DNA of 64,000 bases from Streptomyces armeniacus (GTDB taxonomy: Bacteria; Actinomycetota; Actinomycetes; Streptomycetales; Streptomycetaceae), in the NCBI RefSeq assembly GCF_003355155.1, contig NZ_CP031320.1, positions 5,571,367 to 5,635,366 on the forward strand, read 5' to 3'. The notes beneath the pieces are model-generated. The model was given only the letters and a program-made list of their open reading frames with translations. It ran no database searches and had not been told where the DNA came from. The position numbers were made by a program, and so were the translations under genes. Below, one piece after another: positions 51,698 to 60,431 of the stretch; position 1 is the first letter of the stretch; each line of letters opens with the position of its first letter.

Positions 51698-52738
51698 TCA
51701 GGCGTCGCGGCGGCCCGGTGGGGACTGGGATGTGGAGCCGCGGACCACCAGTTCCGGTTGGAAGACGAACTCCGTGCGGGGGACCGGGTTTCCGCCGATT
51801 TCCTCGAGGAGGCCCTGGACCGCGGCGTTCGCCATCGAGCGGACCGGCTGGCGGACCGTGGTCAGGGGCGGGTCGGTGAAGGCGTTGAGTTCCGAGTCGT
51901 CGTAGCCGATGACCGAGACGTCCGCGGGGACGCGGAGGCCGCGCTGGCGGGCGGCGCGTACGACACCCAGCGCCATGAGGTCGCTGCCGCAGACGATGCC
52001 CGTGCAGCCGTCGTCCAGCAGCGGTCCCGCCGCCGCGTGGCCGCCCTCCACCGTGAACAGCGTGTGCCGCACCGAGCCCCGTACGGTGCCGCCCAGCGCG
52101 CGTACCGCGTCCGTGAAGCCCTCCGCCTTGCGGCGGGACGGTACGAAGCGCTGCGGGCCGACGGCCAGGCCGATACGGGTGTGGCCGAGGTCGGCCAGGT
52201 GCCGGACCGCCATCCGGGCCGCGGCGCGGTCGTCCGGGGAGACGAAGGGCGCGCTGATCTTCTCGTTGTAGCCGTTTATCAGGACGAACGGGACGCCGCG
52301 GCCCGCGAGTTTGGCGTACCGGCCGGGGTCGGCGGAGAGGTCGGCGTGCAGACCGGAGAGGAAGATGATGCCGGTGACGGCGCGTTCGACGAGCTGGTCG
52401 ACGAGTTCGTCCTCGGTGGCGCCGCCGGGCATCTGGGTGCCGAGCACGGGGGTGTAGCCGTAGCCGCTCAGGGCCTGCTCGATGATCTGGGCGAAGGCCG
52501 GGAAGATCGGGTTGGTGAGCTCCGGGATCACCAGCCCGACGAGGCCCGCGCTGCGCTGCCGCAGCCGTACGGGGCGCTCGTAGCCGAGCACGTCGAGTGC
52601 CGCGAGTACCTTCTGCCGGGTGGCCGCGGCCACGCCCGCCTTGCCGTTCAGCACGCGGCTGACCGTGGCCTCGCTGACCTCGGCCTGGAGTGCGATGTCG
52701 GCAAGGCGGGCGGTGGGGAGCGGGGGCGGTGCCGTCAT
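51698..52738 (-). CDS. LacI family regulator (MalR-like), copy 1
   Basis: A 346-residue repressor. The N-terminal LacI helix-turn-helix (about 10-60) has LADIALQAEVSEATVSRVLN, followed by the hinge YERPVRLRQRSAGLVG and a periplasmic-binding-protein-like sugar domain (VPFVLINGYN, RIGLAVGPQRFVPS, VSVIGYDDSELN). The ATG at 52738 overlaps the alpha-glucosidase stop by ATGA, so it is the last gene of the maltose operon. It shares long identical stretches with the LacI protein encoded at 59.3 kb, so the pair are paralogues. It probably represses the operon until maltose or a maltodextrin is present. Confidence 0.92.
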   Translation of the reverse strand: MTAPPPLPTARLADIALQAEVSEATVSRVLNGKAGVAAATRQKVLAALDVLGYERPVRLRQRSAGLVGLVIPELTNPIFPAFAQIIEQALSGYGYTPVLGTQMPGGATEDELVDQLVERAVTGIIFLSGLHADLSADPGRYAKLAGRGVPFVLINGYNEKISAPFVSPDDRAAARMAVRHLADLGHTRIGLAVGPQRFVPSRRKAEGFTDAVRALGGTVRGSVRHTLFTVEGGHAAAGPLLDDGCTGIVCGSDLMALGVVRAARQRGLRVPADVSVIGYDDSELNAFTDPPLTTVRQPVRSMANAAVQGLLEEIGGNPVPRTEFVFQPELVVRGSTSQSPPGRRDA

Positions 52739-54546
52739 CCGGCCGTCCACCAGACGGTGGTGTCGGCGGGCAGCACGGCCCTGTCAGCGGAGCCGCGGCC
52801 GGAAACGGAGCCCGAAACGGAGCCCGTGACCGAGACCGGACCGGAGCCCGAGACCGGACCGGAGTCCGCGGCCGGAACGGAGCCCGGCGCCGAAGCCGAC
52901 CCGCCCGCGTCCGGGCCGTCCCCCTCCGACGGCCCGCTCGCCAGCAGCATCCGCCCCACCGCGAACGGCAGTTCCACGGCCTCCGCCCCGGTGTTCGCCG
53001 CGCACACGAACGACCCCCGCCGGAACGCCAGCACCCCCTCCGGGGCCGCCAGCCACTCCACCGCGTCGCCCGCGCCCAGGTCCGGGTGCTCGCGGCGGAG
53101 CCGCAGCGCCGTGCGGTACAGCTCCAGCGTCGAGTCCGGGTCGCCGGTCTGCGCCTCGACGCTCAGCGCCCCCCACTCCGCGGGCTGCGGCAGCCAGCTG
53201 CCGTCCGCCCCGAAGCCGTACGAGCTGCCGCCGCGCGTCCACGGGACGGGCACCCGGCAGCCGTCGCGCAGCCCGTCCTGGCCGTCGCTCTTGAAGAACG
53301 ACGGGTCCTGGCGCACCTCGTCCGGCAGGTCGAGCACCTCGGGCAGGCCGAGTTCCTCGCCCTGGTAGACGTACGCGGAGCCGGGCAGCGCCAGCATCAG
53401 CAGGCTGGCCGCCCTGGCACGCGCGGGGCTGCCGCCGAGGCGCGTGAGGTGCCGTACGACGTCGTGGTTGGACAGCACCCAGGTGGTGGCGGCGCGTACG
53501 GGGCGCATGGAGTCGAGCGACTCGTCGATGACGGCGCGGAGCTCGGCGGCGTCCCAGGGGGCCTTGAGGTAGTGGAAGTTGAACGCCTGGTGCAGCTCGT
53601 CGGGGCGCAGATAGAGCGCGGTGCGCTCGGCGCTGGGGGTCCAGGCCTCGGCGACGCCGATGCGGTCGCCGCCGTACTCCTCGAGGATGTGCCGCCAGGA
53701 GCGGTAGATCTCGTGGACGCCGTCCTGGTCGAAGAAGGGCAGGACCTGGTTGCCGAGGAGTTTCAGCTGCTCGCCGTGGCCCATGTCGGGCAGGCCCGCG
53801 GCCTTGACGAGGCCGTGTGCGACGTCGATGCGGAATCCGTCGACGCCCTTGTCGAGCCAGAACCGGAGGACGGAGCGGAACTCATCCTGTACGGCGGTGC
53901 TCTCCCAGTTGAAGTCCGGCTGCTCGGGCGCGAAGAGGTGGAGGTACCACTCGCCGTGGCTGCCGTCCGGGTTCTTGGTACGGGTCCAGGCGGGGCCGCC
54001 GAAGATGGACTCCCAGTCGTTCGGGGGCTCTTCGCCGTTGCGGCCGCGTCCGGGCCGGAAGTGGTAGCGGCCGCGCAGCGGCGAACCGGGGCCCTCGCGC
54101 AGCGCCTGCTGGAACCACTCGTGCTGGTCGGACGAGTGGTTCGGGACGAGGTCCACGATGATCCGCAGGCCGAGTTCGTGCGCGTCCCCGATCAGCGCCT
54201 CGGCGTCGTCGAGGGTGCCGAACATGGGGTCGATGACGCGGTAGTCGGCCACGTCGTAGCCGGCGTCGGCCTGCGGGGAGGCGTAGAAGGGGCTCAGCCA
54301 GACGGCGTCGACGCCGAGCCCGGCGAGGTACGGGAGCCGCTCGCGGATGCCCGCGAGGTCGCCCATGCCGTCGCCGTCGCCGTCGGCGAAGGAGCGGGGG
54401 TACACCTGGTAGATGACGGCGTCGCGCCACCAGCCCGTACGGTCGTCCGGGTCGCGGCCGGCGTGCGGGGCGGCGGGGACTCCGGGGGCGGCGGAGCTTC
54501 CGGCGGCGGCCGTGTCTGCGGCGGGGCCGGGTGAGTGCTGGGTCAT
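52735..54546 (-). CDS. aglA: GH13 alpha-glucosidase of the maltodextrin locus
   Basis: A 603-residue glycoside hydrolase family 13 enzyme, cytosolic, splitting alpha-glucosides taken up by the transporter encoded upstream. The four family regions are visible: DLVPNHSS, the nucleophile Asp in GFRIDVAHGL, the acid/base Glu in GVAEAW, and LSNHD. No signal peptide is seen. AGGGAA precedes the ATG at 54546. The C-terminal beta domain carries an odd Ser/Gly/Val repeat (SGPVSGSGPVSVTGSVSGS) not needed for the fold. It lies between the transporter genes and the LacI gene. Confidence 0.93.
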   Translation of the reverse strand: MTQHSPGPAADTAAAGSSAAPGVPAAPHAGRDPDDRTGWWRDAVIYQVYPRSFADGDGDGMGDLAGIRERLPYLAGLGVDAVWLSPFYASPQADAGYDVADYRVIDPMFGTLDDAEALIGDAHELGLRIIVDLVPNHSSDQHEWFQQALREGPGSPLRGRYHFRPGRGRNGEEPPNDWESIFGGPAWTRTKNPDGSHGEWYLHLFAPEQPDFNWESTAVQDEFRSVLRFWLDKGVDGFRIDVAHGLVKAAGLPDMGHGEQLKLLGNQVLPFFDQDGVHEIYRSWRHILEEYGGDRIGVAEAWTPSAERTALYLRPDELHQAFNFHYLKAPWDAAELRAVIDESLDSMRPVRAATTWVLSNHDVVRHLTRLGGSPARARAASLLMLALPGSAYVYQGEELGLPEVLDLPDEVRQDPSFFKSDGQDGLRDGCRVPVPWTRGGSSYGFGADGSWLPQPAEWGALSVEAQTGDPDSTLELYRTALRLRREHPDLGAGDAVEWLAAPEGVLAFRRGSFVCAANTGAEAVELPFAVGRMLLASGPSEGDGPDAGGSASAPGSVPAADSGPVSGSGPVSVTGSVSGSVSGRGSADRAVLPADTTVWWTAG

Positions 54547-54560
54547 GTCTTCCCTGTGTT

Positions 54561-54600
54561 CGTGGTGTCCGACAGGACTTCCGTGGTGTCCGTCAGGACT
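54561..54600. repeat. Two 19-bp direct repeats between malG and aglA
   Basis: CGTGGTGTCCGACAGGACT at 54561-54579 and the same with one change at 54582-54600, spaced 21 bp, i.e. two helical turns. It overlaps the malG stop. It is a recent duplication or a protein-binding repeat. Confidence 0.7.
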
Positions 54601-55430
54601 CATGACTTGACGGCTCCGGCGGTCATCCCGGAGACGAGGTAGCGCTGTGCGAAGCCGAAGACCACCGCGGCGGGCACCGCGATGATGACCGCGGCGGCGG
54701 TCATGGAGCCCCAGTCGGCCCCGTAGCGGTTGACGAAGGTCTGCAGGCCGCCGGCCAGGGTGAGGTTCTCCTCCCCCGTCATGAAGGCGGTGGCGTAGGC
54801 GACTTCGGCCCACGCGGTGACGAAGGTGTAGAAGCCGGTGACGGCGAGCCCCGGCTTCGCCAGCGGCATGATCAGCCGCCAGAAGGTGCCGAACGGGCTG
54901 AGCCCGTCCACGCGGCCCGACTCGTCGATGGAGACCGGCACGGTGTCGAAGAAGCCCTTCATCATCCAGGCGCAGAAGGGCACGGCGACGGTGAGGTACG
55001 TGATGATCAGTCCGACGGGCTGGTTCAGCAGCCCCATCGTGGCCAGGGTGTTGTAGAGCGGCACGATGAGCACCGCCATCGGGAACATCTGGGTGATCAG
55101 CAGCACCCACATCAGCGGCCGCATCCCGGGGAAGCGGAACCGGCTGAGCGCGTAGCCGGTGGTGGAGGCGATGAAGACGCCGACGACGGTGGTGCCGAGT
55201 ACGACCAGCAGCGAGTTCCCGAACCAGTCCAGGAAGTACGTGTCGGCCAGCACGTGGTCGTAGTTGTCGAAGGTGAAGTCCTTCACCAGCGCCGTGGAGA
55301 ACGCCTCGCTCTTCGGCTTGAACGAGGTCACCAGCAGCCACAGCGGCGGGAACAGCGCGACGGCGGTGCCGATCAGCAGGCCCGCGTGCAGTCCGACGGA
55401 GGCCGGTCTGCTCCTCTTCTGGGTGCGCAT
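54600..55430 (-). CDS. malG: MalG: maltose/maltodextrin ABC permease
   Basis: A 276-residue inner-membrane permease with six TM helices. The binding-protein-dependent transport motif EAA reads DESGRVDGLSPFGTFWRLIM. An N-terminal FPPLWLLVTSFKP segment and a C-terminal FAQRYLVSGMTAGAVKS are typical of the MalG/CUT1 group. The ATG lies 2 bp after the malF stop. It forms the translocation pore with MalF. The ATPase subunit is not encoded here, as usual in Streptomyces where MsiK serves many sugar transporters. Confidence 0.93.
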   Translation of the reverse strand: MRTQKRSRPASVGLHAGLLIGTAVALFPPLWLLVTSFKPKSEAFSTALVKDFTFDNYDHVLADTYFLDWFGNSLLVVLGTTVVGVFIASTTGYALSRFRFPGMRPLMWVLLITQMFPMAVLIVPLYNTLATMGLLNQPVGLIITYLTVAVPFCAWMMKGFFDTVPVSIDESGRVDGLSPFGTFWRLIMPLAKPGLAVTGFYTFVTAWAEVAYATAFMTGEENLTLAGGLQTFVNRYGADWGSMTAAAVIIAVPAAVVFGFAQRYLVSGMTAGAVKS

Positions 55431-55432
55431 CG

Positions 55433-56476
55433 TCACCACACCTCTCCCTGCTTGCGCAGTGCTCGTCGGTAGATCAGCGTGAAGAGCGACAGCAGTACGA
55501 GGATGAGGACGCCCCAGGCGGCCGAAGTGGCGAAGTCGCGCGGGCTGTTCACGAACGAGAGCCGGTAGGCGTACGTCACCAGGATCTCGGTGTTGTCGCC
55601 CGGCCCGCCCTGGGTCAGCAGGTAGATCACCGGGAACATGTTGAACGTCCAGATGGTGCTGAGCAGGATCACCGTGCTGCTGACGGCCCGTACGCCGGGC
55701 AGCGTGATGTTCGTGAAGCGCTGCCATGGGCTGGCGCCGTCCATGTCGGCGGCCTCGTACAGCTCGTCGGGTATGGCCTGGAGTGCGCCCAGCATCGCGA
55801 CGATCATGAACGGGACGCCGAGCCACACGTTCACGGCGATCACCGCCACCTTGGCCCAGGTGGGGTCGCTCAGCCAGGGCACGGCGTCGATGCCGCCGCC
55901 GTCCAGGACCTCGTTGAGGATGCCGTACTTCTCGTTGAACAGCATCTTCCAGGCGAAGACCGAGACGAACGCGGGGATGCCCCACGGCACGATCATCGCG
56001 ATGCGGTAGAAAGAGCGCCCCTTGACCTGCCGGTTGAGCATGTTGGCCAGGGAGAGCCCGAGCAGGAACGTCACGCTGACGCAGCCGACCGTCCAGAGGG
56101 CGGTCCAGCCGAGCCGGTCCCAGAAGACGCTGTCGGAGAGGATCTCGGTGTAGTTCTCCAGGCCGACGAAGTCGTACGTCGCCGGGATCTCGTTGACGCC
56201 GATGGTGCGGGCGACGTTGGACTCGTCGGCGTCGGTGAGCGAGAGGAAGACGCCGCGGCCCAGCGGGTAGCCGATGATGAGGCCGATGACCAGCACCACG
56301 GGCGTGATCATCGCCCAGGCGTACCAGTGCCGGGAGAGCTGCCGTCCGAGCTGACCGGTCAGCGCGCGCCGCCGGCCCGGGGGGTTTCCGTTCTTCGCGG
56401 TCCCGCGGCGGCCGCGGCCGGAGTGGTGTTCTCCGTCCGCGGCCGTCTCCGCCGACCTGCCGGTGTCCACAGCCAT
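55433..56476 (-). CDS. malF: MalF: maltose/maltodextrin ABC permease
   Basis: A 347-residue CUT1 permease. A charged N-terminal tail of about 45 residues is followed by six TM helices (first ITPVVLVIGLIIGYPLGRGV) and the EAA motif DELYEAADMDGASPWQRF. It starts 13 bp after the malE stop on the same strand and is followed by malG after 2 bp, so malE-malF-malG form an operon. Confidence 0.93.
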   Translation of the reverse strand: MAVDTGRSAETAADGEHHSGRGRRGTAKNGNPPGRRRALTGQLGRQLSRHWYAWAMITPVVLVIGLIIGYPLGRGVFLSLTDADESNVARTIGVNEIPATYDFVGLENYTEILSDSVFWDRLGWTALWTVGCVSVTFLLGLSLANMLNRQVKGRSFYRIAMIVPWGIPAFVSVFAWKMLFNEKYGILNEVLDGGGIDAVPWLSDPTWAKVAVIAVNVWLGVPFMIVAMLGALQAIPDELYEAADMDGASPWQRFTNITLPGVRAVSSTVILLSTIWTFNMFPVIYLLTQGGPGDNTEILVTYAYRLSFVNSPRDFATSAAWGVLILVLLSLFTLIYRRALRKQGEVW

Positions 56477-56489
56477 GGGTGGGCAGCCC

Positions 56490-57758
56490 TTACTTGTAGT
56501 CCTTGAGCAGCTTGCGGAATTCGTCGCCGATCTTCCCGGCGGCGTCCTCGGGCTTGGTGCCGCCGAAGAGGACGGCGTTCATCTGCACCCGTACGGGCTC
56601 GAAAAGCGAGTTGGTCTCCGGGATCCAGGGCCGCTGGTGGGCCTTGTCGACGGCGGGCTTGAAGAACTGGACCATCTCGTTCTCCTTGACCGACGGCTTC
56701 TCGTAGACCGAGGCGCGGGTCGGCAGCAGGCTGATCTCCTTGGCGGTCCGCTCCTGGACCGCGGCGGAGCTCATGTACTTGGCGAACTCGTAGGACGCGT
56801 CGAGGTTCTTGGAGCCCGCGTACACGGAGAGGTTCCAGCCGCCCTGCGGGGCGGCCTGGCCGGCGCTGCCGCCGGGGACGGGGGCGACGCCGAGGTTGCC
56901 CTTGTCCTTGAACTGCTTGCCCTCCAGCGCGCCCGCGATGTCCCACGGGCCGTCCACGATCATCGCGGCGTCGCCGTCCTTGAACGCCTTGAGGCCGTTC
57001 TCCTGGCCGTTGTTGGCGTCGCTGCTCGCGGCGCCGGAGTCGACCAGGTCCTTCATCACGGCGAGCGCCTTGGCGCCGGGACCGTCGTCCACGGTGACCT
57101 TCTTCGACTTGACGTCGAGCAGGTCGCCGCCCTCGCCGTAGAGGTACGGGAGGAACCAGTACGGGTCGTCGCCGCGCAGGTAGAGGCCGGTGGCGCCGGT
57201 GTCCTTCTTGATCTTCCGCGCCGCGGACTTCAGCTCGTCGAAGGTCTTGGGCACCTCGACGCCCGCCTCCTTGAGCAGCTTCTTGTTGTAGAAGAGCCCG
57301 AGGGTGTCGGTGACCTGCGGCACGGCGTAGGTCTTGCCCTCGAACTTCGTGCTGCCGACCGGGGCCTTGAGGAAGTCGTCCGCGCCGTCCAGCGCGGCGG
57401 TGCCGTCGAGGGGCGCGAGATAGCCGAGGTTGGCGAAGTCCGCGACCCAGGCGACCTCGGTGCGCATCACGTCCGGTGCGCCGGAGTTGCCGCCGGCCGC
57501 GTTCTTGAACTTGGCGTTGGCGTCGCCGAAGTTCACGTGCACGTACTTCACGTCGACCTTCGGGTGCTTCTTCTCGAAGTCCTCGGCGATCTTCTTGTAC
57601 GTGCCCTTCTCGGCGTCGTTCGAGGTGTCCCAGTAGGTGACGGTGCCGGAGATCTCGCCGTCCGAGCCCTCGCCGCCCCCGCCGTCGTCTCCGCCGCAAG
57701 CTGTTGCCGCAAGCGCCAGCCCCGCTATCAGGGCGGTGGCCCCTATGCCACGCCGCAT
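56490..57758 (-). CDS. malE: MalE: maltose/maltodextrin-binding lipoprotein
   Basis: A 422-residue extracellular binding protein. The N-terminal hydrophobic segment ends in a lipobox-like ATACGG, so the protein is probably lipid-anchored at Cys. The SBP_bac_1 domain follows (VTYWDTSNDAEKGTYKKIAE, PDVMRTEVAWVADFA, YAVPQVTDTLGLFYNKK, VDGPWDIAGAL). It is first in the operon; the upstream gap has a LacI-type dyad. A second related binding protein is encoded divergently. Confidence 0.94.
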   Translation of the reverse strand: MRRGIGATALIAGLALAATACGGDDGGGGEGSDGEISGTVTYWDTSNDAEKGTYKKIAEDFEKKHPKVDVKYVHVNFGDANAKFKNAAGGNSGAPDVMRTEVAWVADFANLGYLAPLDGTAALDGADDFLKAPVGSTKFEGKTYAVPQVTDTLGLFYNKKLLKEAGVEVPKTFDELKSAARKIKKDTGATGLYLRGDDPYWFLPYLYGEGGDLLDVKSKKVTVDDGPGAKALAVMKDLVDSGAASSDANNGQENGLKAFKDGDAAMIVDGPWDIAGALEGKQFKDKGNLGVAPVPGGSAGQAAPQGGWNLSVYAGSKNLDASYEFAKYMSSAAVQERTAKEISLLPTRASVYEKPSVKENEMVQFFKPAVDKAHQRPWIPETNSLFEPVRVQMNAVLFGGTKPEDAAGKIGDEFRKLLKDYK

Positions 57759-57838
57759 GTCGTTCCTCCCAAGGTGTGCCCCCGGCGCCGTCGCAGGCGC
57801 CCAGATGCCGAGGAACGTAACAGCGGCGACACACTTCC

Positions 57839-57870
57839 GAAAGACCTTGCGGCAACTTTCTGCAAATCAG
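57839..57870. promoter_or_regulatory. Probable LacI/MalR operator region in the divergent binding-protein gap
   Basis: Between the two divergent binding-protein genes lie GAAAG (57839-57843), the palindrome TTGCGGCAA (57847-57855), and CTTTC (57856-57860), followed by TGCAAA. GAAAG/CTTTC and TTGC/GCAA make nested dyads typical of LacI-family operators. Confidence 0.55.
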
Positions 57871-57917
57871 ACCGCAACTCTTCCGCGCGGTCTCACCCCG
57901 CGCTACCTTCCGAGTTC

Positions 57918-59249
57918 ATGAAGCCAGGAGCCCGGTCCCTCACCGCCCTCGCGCTCGCCCTGGCCGCGTCCGGCACCGCCTGCGGCGGGGACGGCGACGG
58001 CGGGGACCCGGGCGCCGTCTCGGGCGAGATCACCTGGTGGGACACCTCGAACGCGACGGAGGCGCCGGTGTTCGCCCGCCTCGTCGCGGACTTCGAGCGG
58101 AAGTACCCGGACGTCGAGGTGAAGCACGTCAACGTCCCCTTCACCGAGGCCCGCGGGCGGTACGAGGCCGCCGCGCGCACCGGCCGCGGCGTGCCCGACG
58201 TGCTCCGCGCCGACGTCGGCTGGACGGCGGGGCTCGTCGAGCAGGGGTATCTCGCCGACCTCACCGACACCCCGGCGCTGCACGAGAGGGGCGACTTCCT
58301 GCCCAGCACGGCCGCGGGCACGGCGCTCGAAGGCGGCGTCTACGGCGTCCCGCAGGTCACCGACACGCTCGCGCTGTTCTACAACCGGCGGCTGCTGGAA
58401 CGGGCCGGTGCGGACCGACCGCCCGCCACCTGGCGGCAGTTGAAGGCCACCGCGGCCGATGTGGCGGCGGCGACCGGCGCGGACGGCATCGCGCTCAACA
58501 CCGACCCGTACTTCGCGCTCCCCTTCCTGTACGGGGAGAAGGGCGGCATGGTCGACAGCGGCAGCCGCACCATCACGGTCGCCGGCGCCGCCTCCGTACG
58601 GGGTGCGACGACCGCCGCCGAACTCGTACGCTCCGGGGCCGCGCCCAGGCCGCCCGCGGGCGGGAAGGCGTACGACGCGATGCAGGAGGCGTTCAAGAAC
58701 GGCGACGTGGCGATGATGGTCAACGGCCCCTGGGCGACCGCGGACGCGCTGTCCGGGCGGGAGTTCGCGGACCCGGAGAACCTCGGCGTCGCCCCGGTGC
58801 CGGCCGGTTCGACGGGCAGGGCGGGCGCGCCCGTCGGCGGGCACAACCTGGTGGTCTCGAAGCACGCCGGGAACTCCGGGGACTCCGCGGACGGCGGGGA
58901 CTCCGGGGACGAGAAGGCCGACAGCGCCGACGCCGCACGGCACTTCGTCCGCTTCATGACGGACGCGCGGCAGCAGGAACGTGCCGCCGTACGGCTCGGT
59001 CTGCTGCCGACCCGCAAGAGCGCCTACACCCGGAAGGTGCTCGCGGACCCGGTGCGCAGCGCCTTCTACACCGCGCTCACCAAGGCGGTGCCGCGGGAGC
59101 CGCTGGCCCAAGGCCAGGCTCTGTTCGACGAGTTGGAGCCCGCCTGGGAGGCGGTCCTGCGCCGTACGGAGTCGCCGCGCCCGGCCCTCACCGGCACCGC
59201 CGAACGCTGGCGCGCGGAGCTGCTGTACGGCTACCGGATCGCCCGCTGA
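57918..59249 (+). CDS. Second MalE-like sugar-binding lipoprotein
   Basis: A 443-residue SBP_bac_1 protein clearly related to MalE next door: ITWWDTSNATEAPVFARLVA, VGWTAGLVEQGYLADL, YGVPQVTDTLALFYNRR and VNGPWATADALSG align with it. The signal ends in SGTACGG, a likely lipid-attachment Cys. It has a Gly/Asp/Ser-rich insert (GNSGDSADGGDSGDEKADS). No permease genes accompany it, so it may share MalF/MalG. There is no Shine-Dalgarno; TACCTT at 57904-57909 could be a -10 for a near-leaderless mRNA. Confidence 0.9.
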   Translation: MKPGARSLTALALALAASGTACGGDGDGGDPGAVSGEITWWDTSNATEAPVFARLVADFERKYPDVEVKHVNVPFTEARGRYEAAARTGRGVPDVLRADVGWTAGLVEQGYLADLTDTPALHERGDFLPSTAAGTALEGGVYGVPQVTDTLALFYNRRLLERAGADRPPATWRQLKATAADVAAATGADGIALNTDPYFALPFLYGEKGGMVDSGSRTITVAGAASVRGATTAAELVRSGAAPRPPAGGKAYDAMQEAFKNGDVAMMVNGPWATADALSGREFADPENLGVAPVPAGSTGRAGAPVGGHNLVVSKHAGNSGDSADGGDSGDEKADSADAARHFVRFMTDARQQERAAVRLGLLPTRKSAYTRKVLADPVRSAFYTALTKAVPREPLAQGQALFDELEPAWEAVLRRTESPRPALTGTAERWRAELLYGYRIAR

Positions 59250-59320
59250 ATCCCGTACGGCGGCGCTCCGCACCCCCCGTACCGCACCGTGTGCGCTGTG
59301 CAGCGTGCGAGTGCGCCCGG

Positions 59321-59326
59321 TACAGT
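59321..59326 (+). promoter_or_regulatory. -10 element of the second LacI gene
   Basis: TACAGT lies 7 nt before the GTG start, so transcription probably begins at or next to the start codon (leaderless mRNA). No good -35 is seen. Confidence 0.45.
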
Positions 59327-59333
59327 CCGGACC

Positions 59334-60395
59334 GTGACCGCACGACTAGCTGACATCGCAGGCCAGGCGGGGGTCAGCGAGGCGACGGTCAGCCGTGTTC
59401 TGAACGGCAAGCCCGGCGTCTCCGCTGCCACCCGCGAATCCGTCCTCGCCGCCCTCGACGTGCTCGGCTACGAGCGGCCGGTGCGGCTGCGGCAGCGCAG
59501 TGCGGGCCTCGTCGGACTGATCACGCCGGAGCTGGAGAACCCGATCTTCCCGGCGTTCGCGCAGATCATCGGGCAGGGTCTGACGCGGCAGGGCTACACG
59601 CCGGTGCTCGCCACCCAGACCCCGGGCGGTTCCACGGAGGACGAGCTGACCGAGATGCTGGTGGACCGCGGCGTCGCGGGCATCATCTTCGTCTCCGGAC
59701 TGCACGCCGACACCACGGCCGACACCCAGCGCTACGAGCGGCTACGCGGCCAGGGCGTCCCGTTCGTGCTCGTGAACGGCTTCTCGCCGAAGGTGCGCGC
59801 GCCGTTCGTCTCGCCCGACGACCGTGCGGCGATGCGGCTCGCGGTCACCCATCTCGTCTCGCTGGGGCACCGCGACATCGGACTCGCGCTGGGCCCGGAG
59901 CGGTTCGTTCCGGTGCAGCGCAAGATCGACGGGTTCCTGGGCGCCATGGCGGAGCAACTCGGCCTGGCCGAGCCGGAGGCGCGGCGGCTGATCGAGCACT
60001 CGCTGTACACGCTGGAGGGCGGCCAGGCCGCCGCCGGCACGCTTCTGGAGCGCGGCTGCACGGCCGTGGTGTGCGCGAGCGACATGATGGCGCTCGGCGC
60101 GATCCGGGCCGCGCGGGACCGCGGTCTCGCGGTGCCGCGCGACGTGTCCGTGGTCGGCTTCGACGACTCCCCGCTCATCGCGTTCACCGATCCGCCGCTG
60201 TCCACGATCCGGCAGCCGGTGACGGCGATGGGACAGGCCGCCGTACGCGCGCTGCTGGAGGAGGTGGGCGGCACCCCGGCGCCGCACAGCGAGTTCGTAT
60301 TCCTCCCTGAACTGGTCGTTCGTGGTTCAACTGCCTCCGTTTCCACCTACTCCGGGCGCAGGACGGAAACTGCCGAAGACCCGACCGAAGGATGA
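59334..60395 (+). CDS. malR: LacI family regulator (MalR-like), copy 2
   Basis: A 353-residue repressor starting at GTG 59334 with VTARLADIAGQAGVSEATV. The helix-turn-helix, hinge (LGYERPVRLRQRSAGLVGL), and effector domain (GVPFVLVNGF, GLALGPERFVPVQRK, VSVVGFDDSPL) run parallel to the copy at 52 kb. It follows the second binding-protein gene by 84 bp on the same strand and faces glnE, the position I associate with malR in Streptomyces. It likely controls the malEFG-aglA operon. Which of the two copies is the main repressor is not readable. Confidence 0.92.
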   Translation: MTARLADIAGQAGVSEATVSRVLNGKPGVSAATRESVLAALDVLGYERPVRLRQRSAGLVGLITPELENPIFPAFAQIIGQGLTRQGYTPVLATQTPGGSTEDELTEMLVDRGVAGIIFVSGLHADTTADTQRYERLRGQGVPFVLVNGFSPKVRAPFVSPDDRAAMRLAVTHLVSLGHRDIGLALGPERFVPVQRKIDGFLGAMAEQLGLAEPEARRLIEHSLYTLEGGQAAAGTLLERGCTAVVCASDMMALGAIRAARDRGLAVPRDVSVVGFDDSPLIAFTDPPLSTIRQPVTAMGQAAVRALLEEVGGTPAPHSEFVFLPELVVRGSTASVSTYSGRRTETAEDPTEG

Positions 60396-60431
60396 TCGGC
60401 GCGGCGCGGAAGTCTGGCAGACTGTTCCCCC

